This document shows, piece after piece, positions 6,685-15,256 of a DNA stretch of 35,305 nucleotides; the stretch's first letter is position 1, and each line of letters begins with the position of its first letter. The notes under the pieces are model-generated. The model saw only the letters and a list, made by a program, of their open reading frames with translations. It was not told the DNA's origin and ran no database searches. This stretch comes from Clostridia bacterium. Its GTDB lineage: Bacteria; Bacillota; Clostridia; Oscillospirales; Acutalibacteraceae. The DNA is taken from assembly GCA_017550105.1 (NCBI GenBank), contig JAFYLQ010000012.1, positions 1 through 35,305 on the forward strand. The letters are read 5' to 3'. Made by a program: the position numbers and the translations under genes.

Positions 6685-6986
6685 GATGATGTATTATTTG
6701 TGGTAATAATGCACTATCCGTATTGTATGATAATGGTTTTGTTATTTATATATTTTTGTTATTTATAGATTTTTTTATTGTTTTTTTAATCAAATTTTTT
6801 GATAATAGCGTTATTTTATATAGATATGCACCGCACACGTGTGAACGTCTGCGACAAAACTTTTATTATATGCGAAAATTCCGTTTTTCGGGGTTTTCGC
6901 CCTGTGACGGAGAGTGTTTTCGCTTCCCGTCTTTTTTATTTTTAAAATTAACTTTAACTCACTACTCAGAAAGGAGAATAACGGTA
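6685..6986 (+). promoter_or_regulatory. Long AT-rich rny leader with internal hairpins
   Basis: This stretch has no convincing gene; an open frame runs through it in phase with rny but lacks a ribosome binding site and has atypical composition. It contains a CACACGTGTG palindrome (6834-6843), a 12-bp hairpin at 6872-6900 and a terminator-like hairpin at 6906-6937. The octamer GTTTTCGC occurs twice (6893-6900 and 6916-6923), so GCGAAAA at 6872-6878 can pair with either copy; pairing with the second would break the terminator. This is compatible with attenuation or with a short noncoding RNA made ahead of rny. Confidence 0.45.
6906..6937 (+). terminator. Terminator-like hairpin inside the rny leader
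   Basis: GACGG (6906-6910) pairs with CCGTC (6927-6931), and the stem continues inward with partial pairing to a TTTT loop. Six T follow (6932-6937). It lies about 50 nt before the rny start, so rny expression from the 6650 promoter must read through it. Confidence 0.6.
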
Positions 6987-8543
6987 ATGATAGCTATTGA
7001 TATTGCTGTTGCTATAGCTGTGGCAACTCTTGTTGTCGGCGGTGTTGTTGGTTTTGTTGCCGGTGGTGCACATCGTAAAAAGGTTGCTGAATCAGCTATC
7101 GGTTCTGCTACTCAGGAAGCGGCTCGTATTGTAAATAACGCTATGACCGAGGCAGAGCAGAAGAAAAAGGAATCAATCCTTGAAGCCAAGGATGAAATCC
7201 ACAAGCTCAGAAGTGAAACCGAGCGTGACCTCCGCGAAAGACGTGCCGAGGTTCAGCGTCAGGAAAGAAGAATTATCCAGAAGGAAGAAAGCCTTGATAA
7301 AAAGGTTGAGGCTCAGGAAAAGAAGGAGGAGCTTATTGCTCAGAAGCTCAAAGGTGTTGAGGCTAAGGAGCAGGAGGTTGAATCCCTTAAAAAGAGCCAG
7401 TTAGAAATTCTTGAAAGAATTTCAGGCTACACCAAGGAACAGGCTAAGGAGGTTATCCTTAAAACTCTTGAGGAGCAGCTCGTTCACGAAAAGGCTACTA
7501 AAATCTTCGACTATGAGCAGCAGCTCAAGGACGATATGGATAAGCTTGCAGGTGAAATTATTGCGGGTGCTGTTCAGCGTTGTGCTGCCGACCACGCGGC
7601 AGAGGCTACTGTTTCGGTAGTTACTATTCCCAGTGACGAAATGAAGGGTCGTATTATCGGCCGTGAGGGTAGAAATATCCGCACAATCGAAACAATTACA
7701 GGTGTTGACCTTATTATTGACGATACACCCGAGGCTATTACAGTTTCTTGCTTTGAGCCCGTTCGTCGTGAAATCGCAAGACTCACTCTTGAAAAACTTG
7801 TTTCCGACGGCAGAATTCACCCCGCACGTATTGAAGAAATGTATGAAAAATCAAAGCGTGAGGTTGAAAACACAATTCGCCAGACAGGTGAAAAGGCTAT
7901 TATTGATGCAGGTGTAAACGGTCTTCACGGTGAAATCGTAAAGCTTTTAGGTAAGCTTAAATACCGTACAAGTTACGGTCAGAACGTACTTAACCATTCA
8001 CTTGAGGTTTCTTACCTTGCAGGTCTTATGGCTGCTGAGCTTGGTGCAGACGTTAAGCTTGCTAAACGTGCAGGTCTTCTTCACGATATCGGTAAGGCTC
8101 TTGACCACGAAAAAGAGGGTACACACATCGAGCTCGGTGTTGAGGTTGCCCGTAAGAACAAAGAAAACGAACAGGTTATTCACGCTATTCAGGCTCACCA
8201 CGGCGACGTTGAGGCCAAAACTGTTATTGCGTGTCTTGTTCAGGCGGCTGACGCTATTTCTGCCGCAAGACCCGGTGCAAGACGTGAAAATATTGAATCA
8301 TATATTCAGCGTCTGCAGAAGCTTGAGGAAATTACAACCTCATTCCCCGGTGTTGACAATGCCTTTGCAATTCAGGCAGGTCGTGAGGTTCGTATTATGG
8401 TTAAGCCCGATGCGGTTTCCGATGACCAGATGGTATTACTTGCAAGAGATATTGTTAACAAAATCGAGGGCGAGCTTGAATATCCCGGTCAGATTAAGGT
8501 TAACGTAATCAGAGAAAGCCGAGCAATTGACTTTGCAAAATAA
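6987..8543 (+). CDS. rny: Ribonuclease Y
   Basis: A 518-residue membrane-anchored endoribonuclease that initiates mRNA decay in Gram-positive bacteria. An N-terminal hydrophobic anchor (residues about 2-25) is followed by a long charged coiled coil (about 30-190), a KH RNA-binding domain with [12 protein letters not shown] near residue 220, and the HD hydrolase domain with [10 protein letters not shown] near 365. Length is typical for the family. ATG 6987 has AAGGAG 10 nt upstream; the in-frame extension back to 6723 belongs to the leader. YmdB follows after a terminator, the usual Bacillota order. Control probably acts at the promoter palindrome and at the leader terminator. Confidence 0.95.
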   Translation: MIAIDIAVAIAVATLVVGGVVGFVAGGAHRKKVAESAIGSATQEAARIVNNAMTEAEQKKKESILEAKDEIHKLRSETERDLRERRAEVQRQERRIIQKEESLDKKVEAQEKKEELIAQKLKGVEAKEQEVESLKKSQLEILERISGYTKEQAKEVILKTLEEQLVHEKATKIFDYEQQLKDDMDKLAGEIIAGAVQRCAADHAAEATVSVVTIPSDEMKGRIIGREGRNIRTIETITGVDLIIDDTPEAITVSCFEPVRREIARLTLEKLVSDGRIHPARIEEMYEKSKREVENTIRQTGEKAIIDAGVNGLHGEIVKLLGKLKYRTSYGQNVLNHSLEVSYLAGLMAAELGADVKLAKRAGLLHDIGKALDHEKEGTHIELGVEVARKNKENEQVIHAIQAHHGDVEAKTVIACLVQAADAISAARPGARRENIESYIQRLQKLEEITTSFPGVDNAFAIQAGREVRIMVKPDAVSDDQMVLLARDIVNKIEGELEYPGQIKVNVIRESRAIDFAK

Positions 8544-8550
8544 AACAAAA

Positions 8551-8574
8551 GCGGAACCCAGGGTTCCGCTTTTT
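8551..8574 (+). terminator. Intrinsic terminator between rny and ymdB
   Basis: GCGGAACCC (8551-8559) and GGGTTCCGC (8561-8569) are a perfect inverted repeat followed by five T. It probably attenuates rather than abolishes read-through into ymdB, since no clear promoter is visible in the 20 nt left before that gene. Confidence 0.8.
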
Positions 8575-8594
8575 CAATAGAAAGATGATAATTT

Positions 8595-9365
8595 ATGCGT
8601 TTACTGTTTTTAGGTGATATAGTAGGCGAGGGCGGTTGTGATTTTATATTAAAAAAATTGCCCGAATTCAAAAGAAAAAATAATATAGACGTTTGTATTG
8701 CCAACGGCGAAAATTCCGCCAAGGGTAACGGTGTTACACCCAAATCATGTGGAATGATGTTCGATAGCGGCGTTGATATGATAACCCTTGGTAATCATAC
8801 CTTCAAGCGTCCCGAAATATCCGACTACCTTGACGGCTACGTAGACGTGGTAAGACCCTATAACTACCCCGAGGGTGCACCGGGTAAGGGCGTGGGCATA
8901 ATTGATAAGGGCAGAATAAGAATTGCCGTAATTAATATGCTCGGTACGGTTTATTCCGAGCCCTTGGGAAACCCCTTCAGGGAAATGGACAAAGCCCTTA
9001 AGGAAACGGACGACTGTAAAATAGTTATTGTGGATTTTCACGCCGAGGCTACTGCAGAAAAAAGGGCAATGGGCTTTTACCTTGACGGCAAGGTTACGGC
9101 GGTTTTGGGTACTCACACCCACGTGCAGACTGCCGATGAACAGCTTTTGCCAAAGGGCACGGCGTATATTACCGATGCAGGTATGACGGGTCCCGTTCAA
9201 TCTGTTTTGGGTATTGAGCCGTCACTTACAATACAGAAATTCAGAACCAATCTTCCCGTCAGGTTTGAGAATGCAACGGGTGAGTACGAAATGGACGGCT
9301 GTATTATTGATATTGACGAAAAAAACGGTAAGGCAACGGCAATAGAAAGGGTGAGGGTAAGATGA
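8595..9365 (+). CDS. ymdB: YmdB-family metallophosphodiesterase
   Basis: A 256-residue cytoplasmic phosphodiesterase; B. subtilis YmdB hydrolyses 2',3'-cyclic nucleotides and affects biofilm and motility decisions. The two-metal site is visible: GDIVGEGG near residue 7, NGEN near 38, LGNHTF near 65, FHAEATAEK near 148 and GTHTHVQTAD near 172. Length matches the family. The start follows an AAAGATG stretch and the gene overlaps the next by 4 bp (ATGA), so it is translationally coupled to the solute-binding lipoprotein. The rny-ymdB neighbourhood is conserved in Bacillota. Confidence 0.93.
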   Translation: MRLLFLGDIVGEGGCDFILKKLPEFKRKNNIDVCIANGENSAKGNGVTPKSCGMMFDSGVDMITLGNHTFKRPEISDYLDGYVDVVRPYNYPEGAPGKGVGIIDKGRIRIAVINMLGTVYSEPLGNPFREMDKALKETDDCKIVIVDFHAEATAEKRAMGFYLDGKVTAVLGTHTHVQTADEQLLPKGTAYITDAGMTGPVQSVLGIEPSLTIQKFRTNLPVRFENATGEYEMDGCIIDIDEKNGKATAIERVRVR

Positions 9366-10879
9366 ATAAAAAAATAATATCACTATTACTCGTGCTTTCT
9401 ACGTTGTTTGCGCTTGCTTCCTGTGGCGGTAAGGGTGACGACGAAACCACCGAGCCCGAAAGCTACGTTTTACCCACCAAAATTATTGAAGCGGATATTT
9501 CGCTTCCGTATACAAGCTCCGATTCCCTTGTGGCGTATACGGTAAAGGGTAGTCTTAACGGCGACCTGATACCAATTATGTACGAAAGTCTGTTCACCCC
9601 CACCGATGACGGTAAGGGAATGCCCCTTGTGGCTAAAAACGGTGAAATTAACGGAACGAAGGTTACCGTGAACCTTAAAACTAATGTTAAGTTCAGTAAC
9701 GGTACGGTGTTAACGGCAAAGCACGTTAAAGCCTCCTTCGATAAAGCTAAAAGCAACGCTTTCTATAATCATTCATTAAAAAATATTTCTTCCGTTTCGG
9801 TTAAGGGCAACAACACGCTGGTGTTTAATTTATATAATCCCGACCCCATGGCTCTTAATATACTTGACTTCCCGATTATATTAACCTCGGACAAGAATAC
9901 ATACGGCAGCGGTAAATACGTTCTTAAATACCTTGATGATACGGCGTATTTGCAGGTGAACTCCCACCACAGGGATTATAAAAAAAGTTGGCACAAGCAA
10001 ATAGCCCTTTATGATATGTCGGGTATTTCGGGCCCTATATATCCCTTTAAGGCTAACGAAATAAGCGTTTACAAGCAGGATTTGAGTGACGGTAATTACG
10101 TTAATCTTTCCGCATTTACGGTAGCCGAGAATACCAATAACCTTGTGTACGTTGGCATTAACTCCAATTGGGCGGGTTCGATTACGTCCATTGATTGGGT
10201 AAGACAGGCTATTAACATCGGCATAAGCCGTTCAAGTGTTACAGCCTCGTCATACTTGGGTCAGGGCAACACCGTAATAACACCCTTTAAAAGTGATTAT
10301 TACCAATTGAATACCGAAAACCTTGCGGGTGTGAACGGTGAGGTTGAAAAGGCAATTGGTATTATGGAAAGAAATGGGTATACTACGGTTAATGCAGATG
10401 GTGTAAGAACCAACGGCAGTAATTCGTTAAAGCTCAGCATTCTTGTTTGCTCTGAAAATCAGTACAAGGTTACTGTTGCCGAGGCGGTTAAAAAATCCCT
10501 TGAGGAGCTTGGCTTCGGTGTGACTATTACCGAGAAAAAGACCTCGGAGGAATTTATTAATGCCTTAAAGGAAGGGCATTTCGGCTTGTATATTGGTGAA
10601 GCACAGCTTACGTCCAACTGCGATTTATCCGAGTTTTTCTCAGAAAAGGGTAGCCTTAATTACGGCATATCACCCGAGTTTTATGCGGATTTTGATGCCT
10701 ATAAAAAAGGCACCGACTCCACAATGACCTTTGTGGAAGCCTTTTCGACCGAGGTTCCCTTTATTCCCCTGTATTACAGAAAAACCGTTATATCCGTAAA
10801 CCCCAATATTACGGGACCAAAAAACGGCAACAACGTTTATGCCGATATAGGCGAGTGGACGGTTCAGAAGGACAAATAA
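9362..10879 (+). CDS. ABC transporter solute-binding lipoprotein (family 5, peptide/nickel type)
   Basis: A 505-residue exported lipoprotein. Residues 1-20 form a signal peptide with lipobox LASC (lipidated C21), followed by a short acidic linker. The body resembles family 5 extracytoplasmic binding proteins: IPIMYESLFTP near 71, an NLKTNVKFSNGTVLTAKHVKASFDKA block near 105 (the family signature region) and a late PFIPLYYRKTVIS strand. It likely binds peptides or another small ligand at the membrane surface. There are no permease or ATPase genes nearby, so it is an orphan binding protein coupled by a 4-bp overlap to ymdB. Confidence 0.8.
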   Translation: MNKKIISLLLVLSTLFALASCGGKGDDETTEPESYVLPTKIIEADISLPYTSSDSLVAYTVKGSLNGDLIPIMYESLFTPTDDGKGMPLVAKNGEINGTKVTVNLKTNVKFSNGTVLTAKHVKASFDKAKSNAFYNHSLKNISSVSVKGNNTLVFNLYNPDPMALNILDFPIILTSDKNTYGSGKYVLKYLDDTAYLQVNSHHRDYKKSWHKQIALYDMSGISGPIYPFKANEISVYKQDLSDGNYVNLSAFTVAENTNNLVYVGINSNWAGSITSIDWVRQAINIGISRSSVTASSYLGQGNTVITPFKSDYYQLNTENLAGVNGEVEKAIGIMERNGYTTVNADGVRTNGSNSLKLSILVCSENQYKVTVAEAVKKSLEELGFGVTITEKKTSEEFINALKEGHFGLYIGEAQLTSNCDLSEFFSEKGSLNYGISPEFYADFDAYKKGTDSTMTFVEAFSTEVPFIPLYYRKTVISVNPNITGPKNGNNVYADIGEWTVQKDK

Positions 10880-10896
10880 TCGTTTAAAAAATATAC

Positions 10897-10925
10897 TTGT
10901 ATTTATATACGATATAGAGTATAAT
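10897..10925 (+). promoter_or_regulatory. Sigma-A promoter of the large membrane protein
   Basis: TTGTAT (10897-10902) and TATAAT (10920-10925) with a 17-bp spacer, about 30 bp before the ATG at 10956, which has AAGGAG upstream. Confidence 0.65.
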
Positions 10926-10955
10926 ATTTTTTATATTATTTAAGGAGTTGACACA

Positions 10956-12770
10956 ATGGACCCTATTAAAGTAGATTTTTCAGGCAAGGGCAAACCCAGA
11001 GAGGTTGTTATTCCCCCTGAGAAAAAGGTTCTTAAAATCATCATCAGCATTCTTGCAACAATAATCGGCGGTGGCATTACTTATTACTTTATGCTTCCCG
11101 CAATTAACCTTAAAGAGATTGAGTTTTACTACTTCATAGCTATCCTTATTGCTATTTACATCGGTATGAACTTCATTACCTCTAAGGCATTTGCAAAGCC
11201 CGAATACGTGCCTTACGTAAAAAGACAGGCGATTATACCATTAGCAATCGGTCTTGTTTTTGCACTTATTCTTGGTATCGGTTACCTTGTATCCGCACCT
11301 CTTTTCCGTGCAAAGGCATATAGCGAGATTATCTCCGTTACAGAAGAGGATTTCGGTGAGGGTGACAGTATTACAACAATTGACAGTCTTGAGGATTTCA
11401 AAACTGTTCCCATGATTGACAAGGACGTTGCATTCAACCTTGCTAACAAATCTCTTGGTGAGCTTTCAGATTGGGTTTCACAGTTCGTTATTGACGAGAA
11501 ATACTCAACACAGGTTAACTTTGACGGTCAGCCCTACAGAATTTTCCCCTTGAAATACGGCGACGTTTTCAAATGGATTAAGAACACCAAAGAGGGCTTC
11601 CCCGCATACGTTAAGGTTAATATGTACACCCAGAAGGCAGAGGTAGTTGTTCTTGAGGATATGGGTCTTGAGGATATTCACGTTTCAACAGGTGAGTACC
11701 TTAACGAAAGACTTGACCGTGTTCTCAGATTTAACTATCCAACATATATGTTCGGCACACCCTCATTGGAAATCGATGATAAGGGCCATCCCTATTGGGT
11801 TTGCGAATACTACGACAAGACTATCGGTCTTGTAGGCGGTAGAGACGTTAAGGGTGTTGTTCTTGTGGACGCTTGTGTTAAGGCGAGCGAGCTTATCAAG
11901 GGTCAGACACTTGTGGACTTTGAGAGCGTTGACGACCTTAAGAATAACGAAAAATTTAACTGGATTGACCAGATTTACTCCGACGACCTTCTTGTTGAGC
12001 AATATAACTACTACGGTAAATACCTTGGTGGTTTCATCAACGGCTACATCGGTCAGACAGGTGTTAAGACCACAACTGTTGGCTCAAGCTATATTGCAAG
12101 CGGCGACGACGTTTGGCTTTACACAGGTGTAACCTCAGTTACAAGTGACGACTCCATTATCGGTTTTGCTATTATTAACCAGCGTACAAAGGAAGCTGTG
12201 TTCCAGGAAATTTCAGGTACAACAGAAAGCGGTGCTCAGAACTCTGCTCAGAGTATCGTTTCCGACAAGGGTTGGCAAGCAACCTTCCCCCTTCTTCTTA
12301 ACATTGACGGCGAGGCAACCTACTTTATGGCACTTAAGGACAACAACGTTGTTAAGAGCTATGCAATGGTTAGTGTTGAGCGTGTTCAGGATGCGGTAAG
12401 AAGTAAGGACGACGCAAAGCCCGACCTTGAGGATTGTCTTAAATCCTACGTTGATGTGGTTAAGGCAAGTACGAAAACAGAGCTTAAGATTGATTACAAT
12501 CTTCCCGGTGGCTCTGCTGATAAGGACGAAACTGCAGATAAGAACGAAAGCAAATATTCAGAAATAACAGGTGTTATTACGGATATACGTACAGCGGTTG
12601 TAAACGGCAACAGTATTTATTACATTGCCCTTGACGGCAACCCCGTGTACTATGCAATGTCCACCGCAGAGGACGATAAGGTAGTAATCCTTAACAAGGG
12701 TGACACAATTAAAGTTACCTACGTTGCAGGTGAAGAATCAATCCTTACTGCAAAGGCAATCGGCAAATAA
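10956..12770 (+). CDS. Large membrane-anchored protein of unknown function
   Basis: A 604-residue protein with three hydrophobic segments in the first 115 residues (about 24-48, 56-75 and 92-114) and then an extracytoplasmic region of almost 490 residues rich in Asp, Tyr and Val. Near residue 220 a YVKVNMYTQKAEVVVL stretch resembles a PepSY-like strand pair, and the C terminus (after a short Lys/Asp/Glu-rich linker near 525) looks like a small beta-barrel. I do not recognise the function. It has its own promoter and terminator, so it is a single-gene unit. Codon use is that of a well-expressed core gene. Confidence 0.7.
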   Translation: MDPIKVDFSGKGKPREVVIPPEKKVLKIIISILATIIGGGITYYFMLPAINLKEIEFYYFIAILIAIYIGMNFITSKAFAKPEYVPYVKRQAIIPLAIGLVFALILGIGYLVSAPLFRAKAYSEIISVTEEDFGEGDSITTIDSLEDFKTVPMIDKDVAFNLANKSLGELSDWVSQFVIDEKYSTQVNFDGQPYRIFPLKYGDVFKWIKNTKEGFPAYVKVNMYTQKAEVVVLEDMGLEDIHVSTGEYLNERLDRVLRFNYPTYMFGTPSLEIDDKGHPYWVCEYYDKTIGLVGGRDVKGVVLVDACVKASELIKGQTLVDFESVDDLKNNEKFNWIDQIYSDDLLVEQYNYYGKYLGGFINGYIGQTGVKTTTVGSSYIASGDDVWLYTGVTSVTSDDSIIGFAIINQRTKEAVFQEISGTTESGAQNSAQSIVSDKGWQATFPLLLNIDGEATYFMALKDNNVVKSYAMVSVERVQDAVRSKDDAKPDLEDCLKSYVDVVKASTKTELKIDYNLPGGSADKDETADKNESKYSEITGVITDIRTAVVNGNSIYYIALDGNPVYYAMSTAEDDKVVILNKGDTIKVTYVAGEESILTAKAIGK

Positions 12771-12778
12771 AAAATTAA

Positions 12779-12811
12779 CGGCTTGAATCGTTTGATTCAA
12801 GCCGATTTTTT
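12779..12811. terminator. Bidirectional intrinsic terminator
   Basis: CGGCTTGAATC (12779-12789) pairs with GATTCAAGCCG (12794-12804) around GTTT, followed by T (12806-12811); an A-run precedes it. It lies between the convergent membrane protein and PPOX genes. Confidence 0.9.
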
Positions 12812-13304
12812 ATGCATTAATAGGTTTAGGTCTGTGCTTTGCGGTGAATTCCGTAACGTCAATTTTAATTAAGGTTACGGCACTTACAAGCCTTTCGTTA
12901 AATTCAAAATCAAGTCCTGTCTGGGTTTTCATAAATAATGAAAGAAAATTCATTTTGTCCTCTGCTTCCTCGTGTATGTAAGCAATGCCCTTACCCATTA
13001 CTGAGGAATAAGCGGTGCCGTACTGACAGGCAACCTGACCGCTGAAGGGTTCGATATCGCTTTCGATTGAAAAGAAAACCTTGGGGTTCTTTCGTATTAC
13101 GTCAAGCTTTTTGCCCTCGGTTGCACAATGAAGGTAGAAGGTGAGCCTTTCGTTTTCGTAGGTGTAGCCGTAATTCATAGGTACAACGTAGGGCTCGTCA
13201 CCGTCAACAAGACCGATGTGAATGATTTTTGATTTGTCGAGTATTTTAAGAATTTCTTGTATATCCGTTACTTCTCTTTCACGGCGTGTAAGTCCTGGGG
13301 TCAT
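12810..13304 (-). CDS. Pyridoxamine 5'-phosphate oxidase-family flavoprotein (NimA-like)
   Basis: A 164-residue split-barrel flavin-binding protein. It opens with a basic TRREREV segment; VPMNYGYTYENERLTFYLHCATEGKKLDVIRKNPKV carries the strand-helix pattern of the NimA/PPOX group, in which the histidine and following glycine-lysine contact flavin or heme. Members include nitroimidazole reductases and proteins of unknown substrate. AAAGGAG before ATG 13304 supports the start. It is last in the minus-strand run after rlmD, 19 bp downstream. The exact reaction is not predictable. Confidence 0.8.
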   Translation of the reverse strand: MTPGLTRREREVTDIQEILKILDKSKIIHIGLVDGDEPYVVPMNYGYTYENERLTFYLHCATEGKKLDVIRKNPKVFFSIESDIEPFSGQVACQYGTAYSSVMGKGIAYIHEEAEDKMNFLSLFMKTQTGLDFEFNERLVSAVTLIKIDVTEFTAKHRPKPINA

Positions 13305-13323
13305 AATTTTCGCTCCTTTATTT

Positions 13324-14670
13324 TTAACGTATTAAAAGTGCAACTGACTCAACGTGGCTTGTCCTCGGGAACATATCAACGGGAGTGACCTCAACTACGT
13401 TGTAGCCGAGCTTTCCGAGTCTTTCGCAGTCCCGGGCTAAGGTTGCTACGTCGCATGAAACGTAAACGATTTTTTCGGGATTGATTTCAGAGACAGTTTT
13501 CAAAAGCTCCTCTGCGCAGCCCTTGCGGGGTGGGTCAAGAATAACTGTTTTGGGTGTAATACCCTCGTTTTTCAAAAGCTCTGCGGCAGTTGATGCATCA
13601 CCGCATATAAATCGGGTGTTTTTGAAGTCATTAATTTCTGCATTTGCGTTGGCGTCCTCTATAGCCTCGGGGATAATCTCAACACCCGTAACAGATTTGG
13701 CTTTACTTGCCATTGAAAGACCGATTGTACCTGTTCCGCAGTAAAGGTCAAGAATATCGTCGTCGCTATTTATATCCGCATATTCTGCGGCCTTTTGGTA
13801 AAGCAGTTGTGCACCGTCACGGTTAACCTGATAAAATGAAAGGGGAGAGATTTTGACCCTTACGTCGCAAAGAATATCGGTAATATATCCATCACCGTAA
13901 AGGGCAACGCACTCGTCACCCAACACAACGTTTGTGTTTTTGCGGTTTATATTAAGCACCAGTGTTTTAAAGCCTTCGATTTTTTTAAGTTCGTCAAGTA
14001 AGGCTTCGTAACAGGGGAGTGCTTTGCCGTTAATAACAACACACACCATAATTTCGCCCGTTGCAAAGGCTTTTCTTAAGTAAATGTGTCGTACAAGCCC
14101 TAAGCTTGTGCCCTCGCTGTAAACGGTAATATTGTTATTATTTATCCATTTCCTGAAAATTTCAACAATCTCGGTAAATTCAACGGGTTGTAATAAACAG
14201 TCGCCGCCGTCAATGACACGGTGGCTTTTTTTTGCGTAAAAGCCGATGCTCAGAATACCGTTTTCACGTCTTACGGGGTACTGAGCCTTGTTGCGGTAGC
14301 GCCTTGTTTCGGGTGAGCCTACAATTTGGGCAAAGGGCGGGTTTAAACCGCCGATTCTTGCAAAGGCGTCCTTTACCTTTTGCTCCTTGGCTTTAAGCTC
14401 ATCCTCATATTTAATATGGGCAAAGGAGCAACCGCCACAGGATTTGAAGGCTTCACACTCGGGCTCAATACGGCTTTTTGAGGGCTTTATGATTTTCATT
14501 GCCTTGCCTATGGCATAGGTGCTTTTGGCTTTTATAACGTGGCATAAAATTTCGTCACCGATTGCGGTGTTTTCTACAAAAACAGCCTGTCCGTCAAGCT
14601 TACCCACACCGCCGCCTTCGGAGGTGTAGCCCGTTATTTTTAAATTGAATTCATCATTCTTTTTAAGCAT
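13324..14670 (-). CDS. rlmD: RlmD/RumA-type rRNA (uracil-C5) methyltransferase
   Basis: A 448-residue SAM-dependent methyltransferase of the TrmA/RlmD group, likely acting on 23S rRNA uridines (RlmCD-type in Bacillota). An N-terminal TRAM domain (about residues 5-60) is followed by iron-sulfur cysteines C-x6-C-x2-C (CEAFKSCGGC near 72), the substrate region, motif DLYCGTGTIGLS near 308, DPPRKGC near 385 and the catalytic cysteine in VYVSCDVATLARD near 410. The ATG at 14670 overlaps the upstream toprim gene by 8 bp, with GAGG just before it, indicating translational coupling. Confidence 0.92.
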   Translation of the reverse strand: MLKKNDEFNLKITGYTSEGGGVGKLDGQAVFVENTAIGDEILCHVIKAKSTYAIGKAMKIIKPSKSRIEPECEAFKSCGGCSFAHIKYEDELKAKEQKVKDAFARIGGLNPPFAQIVGSPETRRYRNKAQYPVRRENGILSIGFYAKKSHRVIDGGDCLLQPVEFTEIVEIFRKWINNNNITVYSEGTSLGLVRHIYLRKAFATGEIMVCVVINGKALPCYEALLDELKKIEGFKTLVLNINRKNTNVVLGDECVALYGDGYITDILCDVRVKISPLSFYQVNRDGAQLLYQKAAEYADINSDDDILDLYCGTGTIGLSMASKAKSVTGVEIIPEAIEDANANAEINDFKNTRFICGDASTAAELLKNEGITPKTVILDPPRKGCAEELLKTVSEINPEKIVYVSCDVATLARDCERLGKLGYNVVEVTPVDMFPRTSHVESVALLIR

Positions 14671-15256
14671 TTTTTATTTCCTCAATAGCCTTTTTGTATT
14701 CCTCGTAAGTAAGGAAGGTGTTTAAAATCTGCACTAAAGCATTTGAAGTAAGTCTTTCGGGCAAATCTAAATGTGAAAGAAGCTTTTTTCTTAATTCGTC
14801 ACTGTTTTCTCTGCCTGAAAGACCGTCCTCGTACAAGTCGAGCTTTGTGATTTCTCTTTTTTCTTCATTTTCGGTTTCTTCGCAGAAAACCCCCGCTTTT
14901 TCAAGGGCTTCAAGTATAAGCTCTTTTTTTACGCCCTCAACACCTAATTTACCCTCCTTTGAGGGTTCTGTTTTGCGCTTTTCCTTGCCGAAAATATCGG
15001 GAATGTAGGCGTGTTTTATTTTTTCTGCGGGAACAATGCCCTTAATGAATGAGCGTATCTTAAAGCCTGCGGAGTCACTGTCCGTAAGAATTAAAATACC
15101 CTTAGTGTCCGCAAGCCTGCGGATAAGCCTTTGCTTTTCTTTATTATTGAAAATACCGAAGCCCTCGGTTTCAATAATAACTGCATCAAGAATTGACGCT
15201 AATTTTATTTTATCGTACCGTCCTTCAACAATAACGGCTCTGTCAATTTTTATCAT
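14663..15256 (-). CDS. Toprim-domain protein, RNase M5-like
   Basis: A 197-residue protein whose first half is a toprim domain: VIVEGRYDKIKL near residue 8 (catalytic glutamate) and LILTDSDSAGFKIR near 56 (DxD metal site). This matches RNase M5, which matures 5S rRNA, and related DUF4093 clostridial proteins with a variable C-terminal helical region. It starts on the last base of holA (TAATG overlap) and overlaps rlmD by 8 bp. I call it M5-like rather than rnmV because the 5S-processing function cannot be confirmed from sequence. Confidence 0.75.
   Translation of the reverse strand: MIKIDRAVIVEGRYDKIKLASILDAVIIETEGFGIFNNKEKQRLIRRLADTKGILILTDSDSAGFKIRSFIKGIVPAEKIKHAYIPDIFGKEKRKTEPSKEGKLGVEGVKKELILEALEKAGVFCEETENEEKREITKLDLYEDGLSGRENSDELRKKLLSHLDLPERLTSNALVQILNTFLTYEEYKKAIEEIKNA

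Noticed and set aside
6723-6986. N-terminal extension of RNase Y by 88 residues
   Set aside because: No ribosome binding site, unusual composition (Phe/Ile/Arg-rich), and the region contains a promoter-proximal leader with a terminator. ATG 6987 with AAGGAG matches the normal RNase Y N terminus.
8002-8508. Second plus-strand frame inside rny
   Set aside because: It lies within the intact HD domain region of RNase Y and has a leucine/arginine-rich shadow composition.
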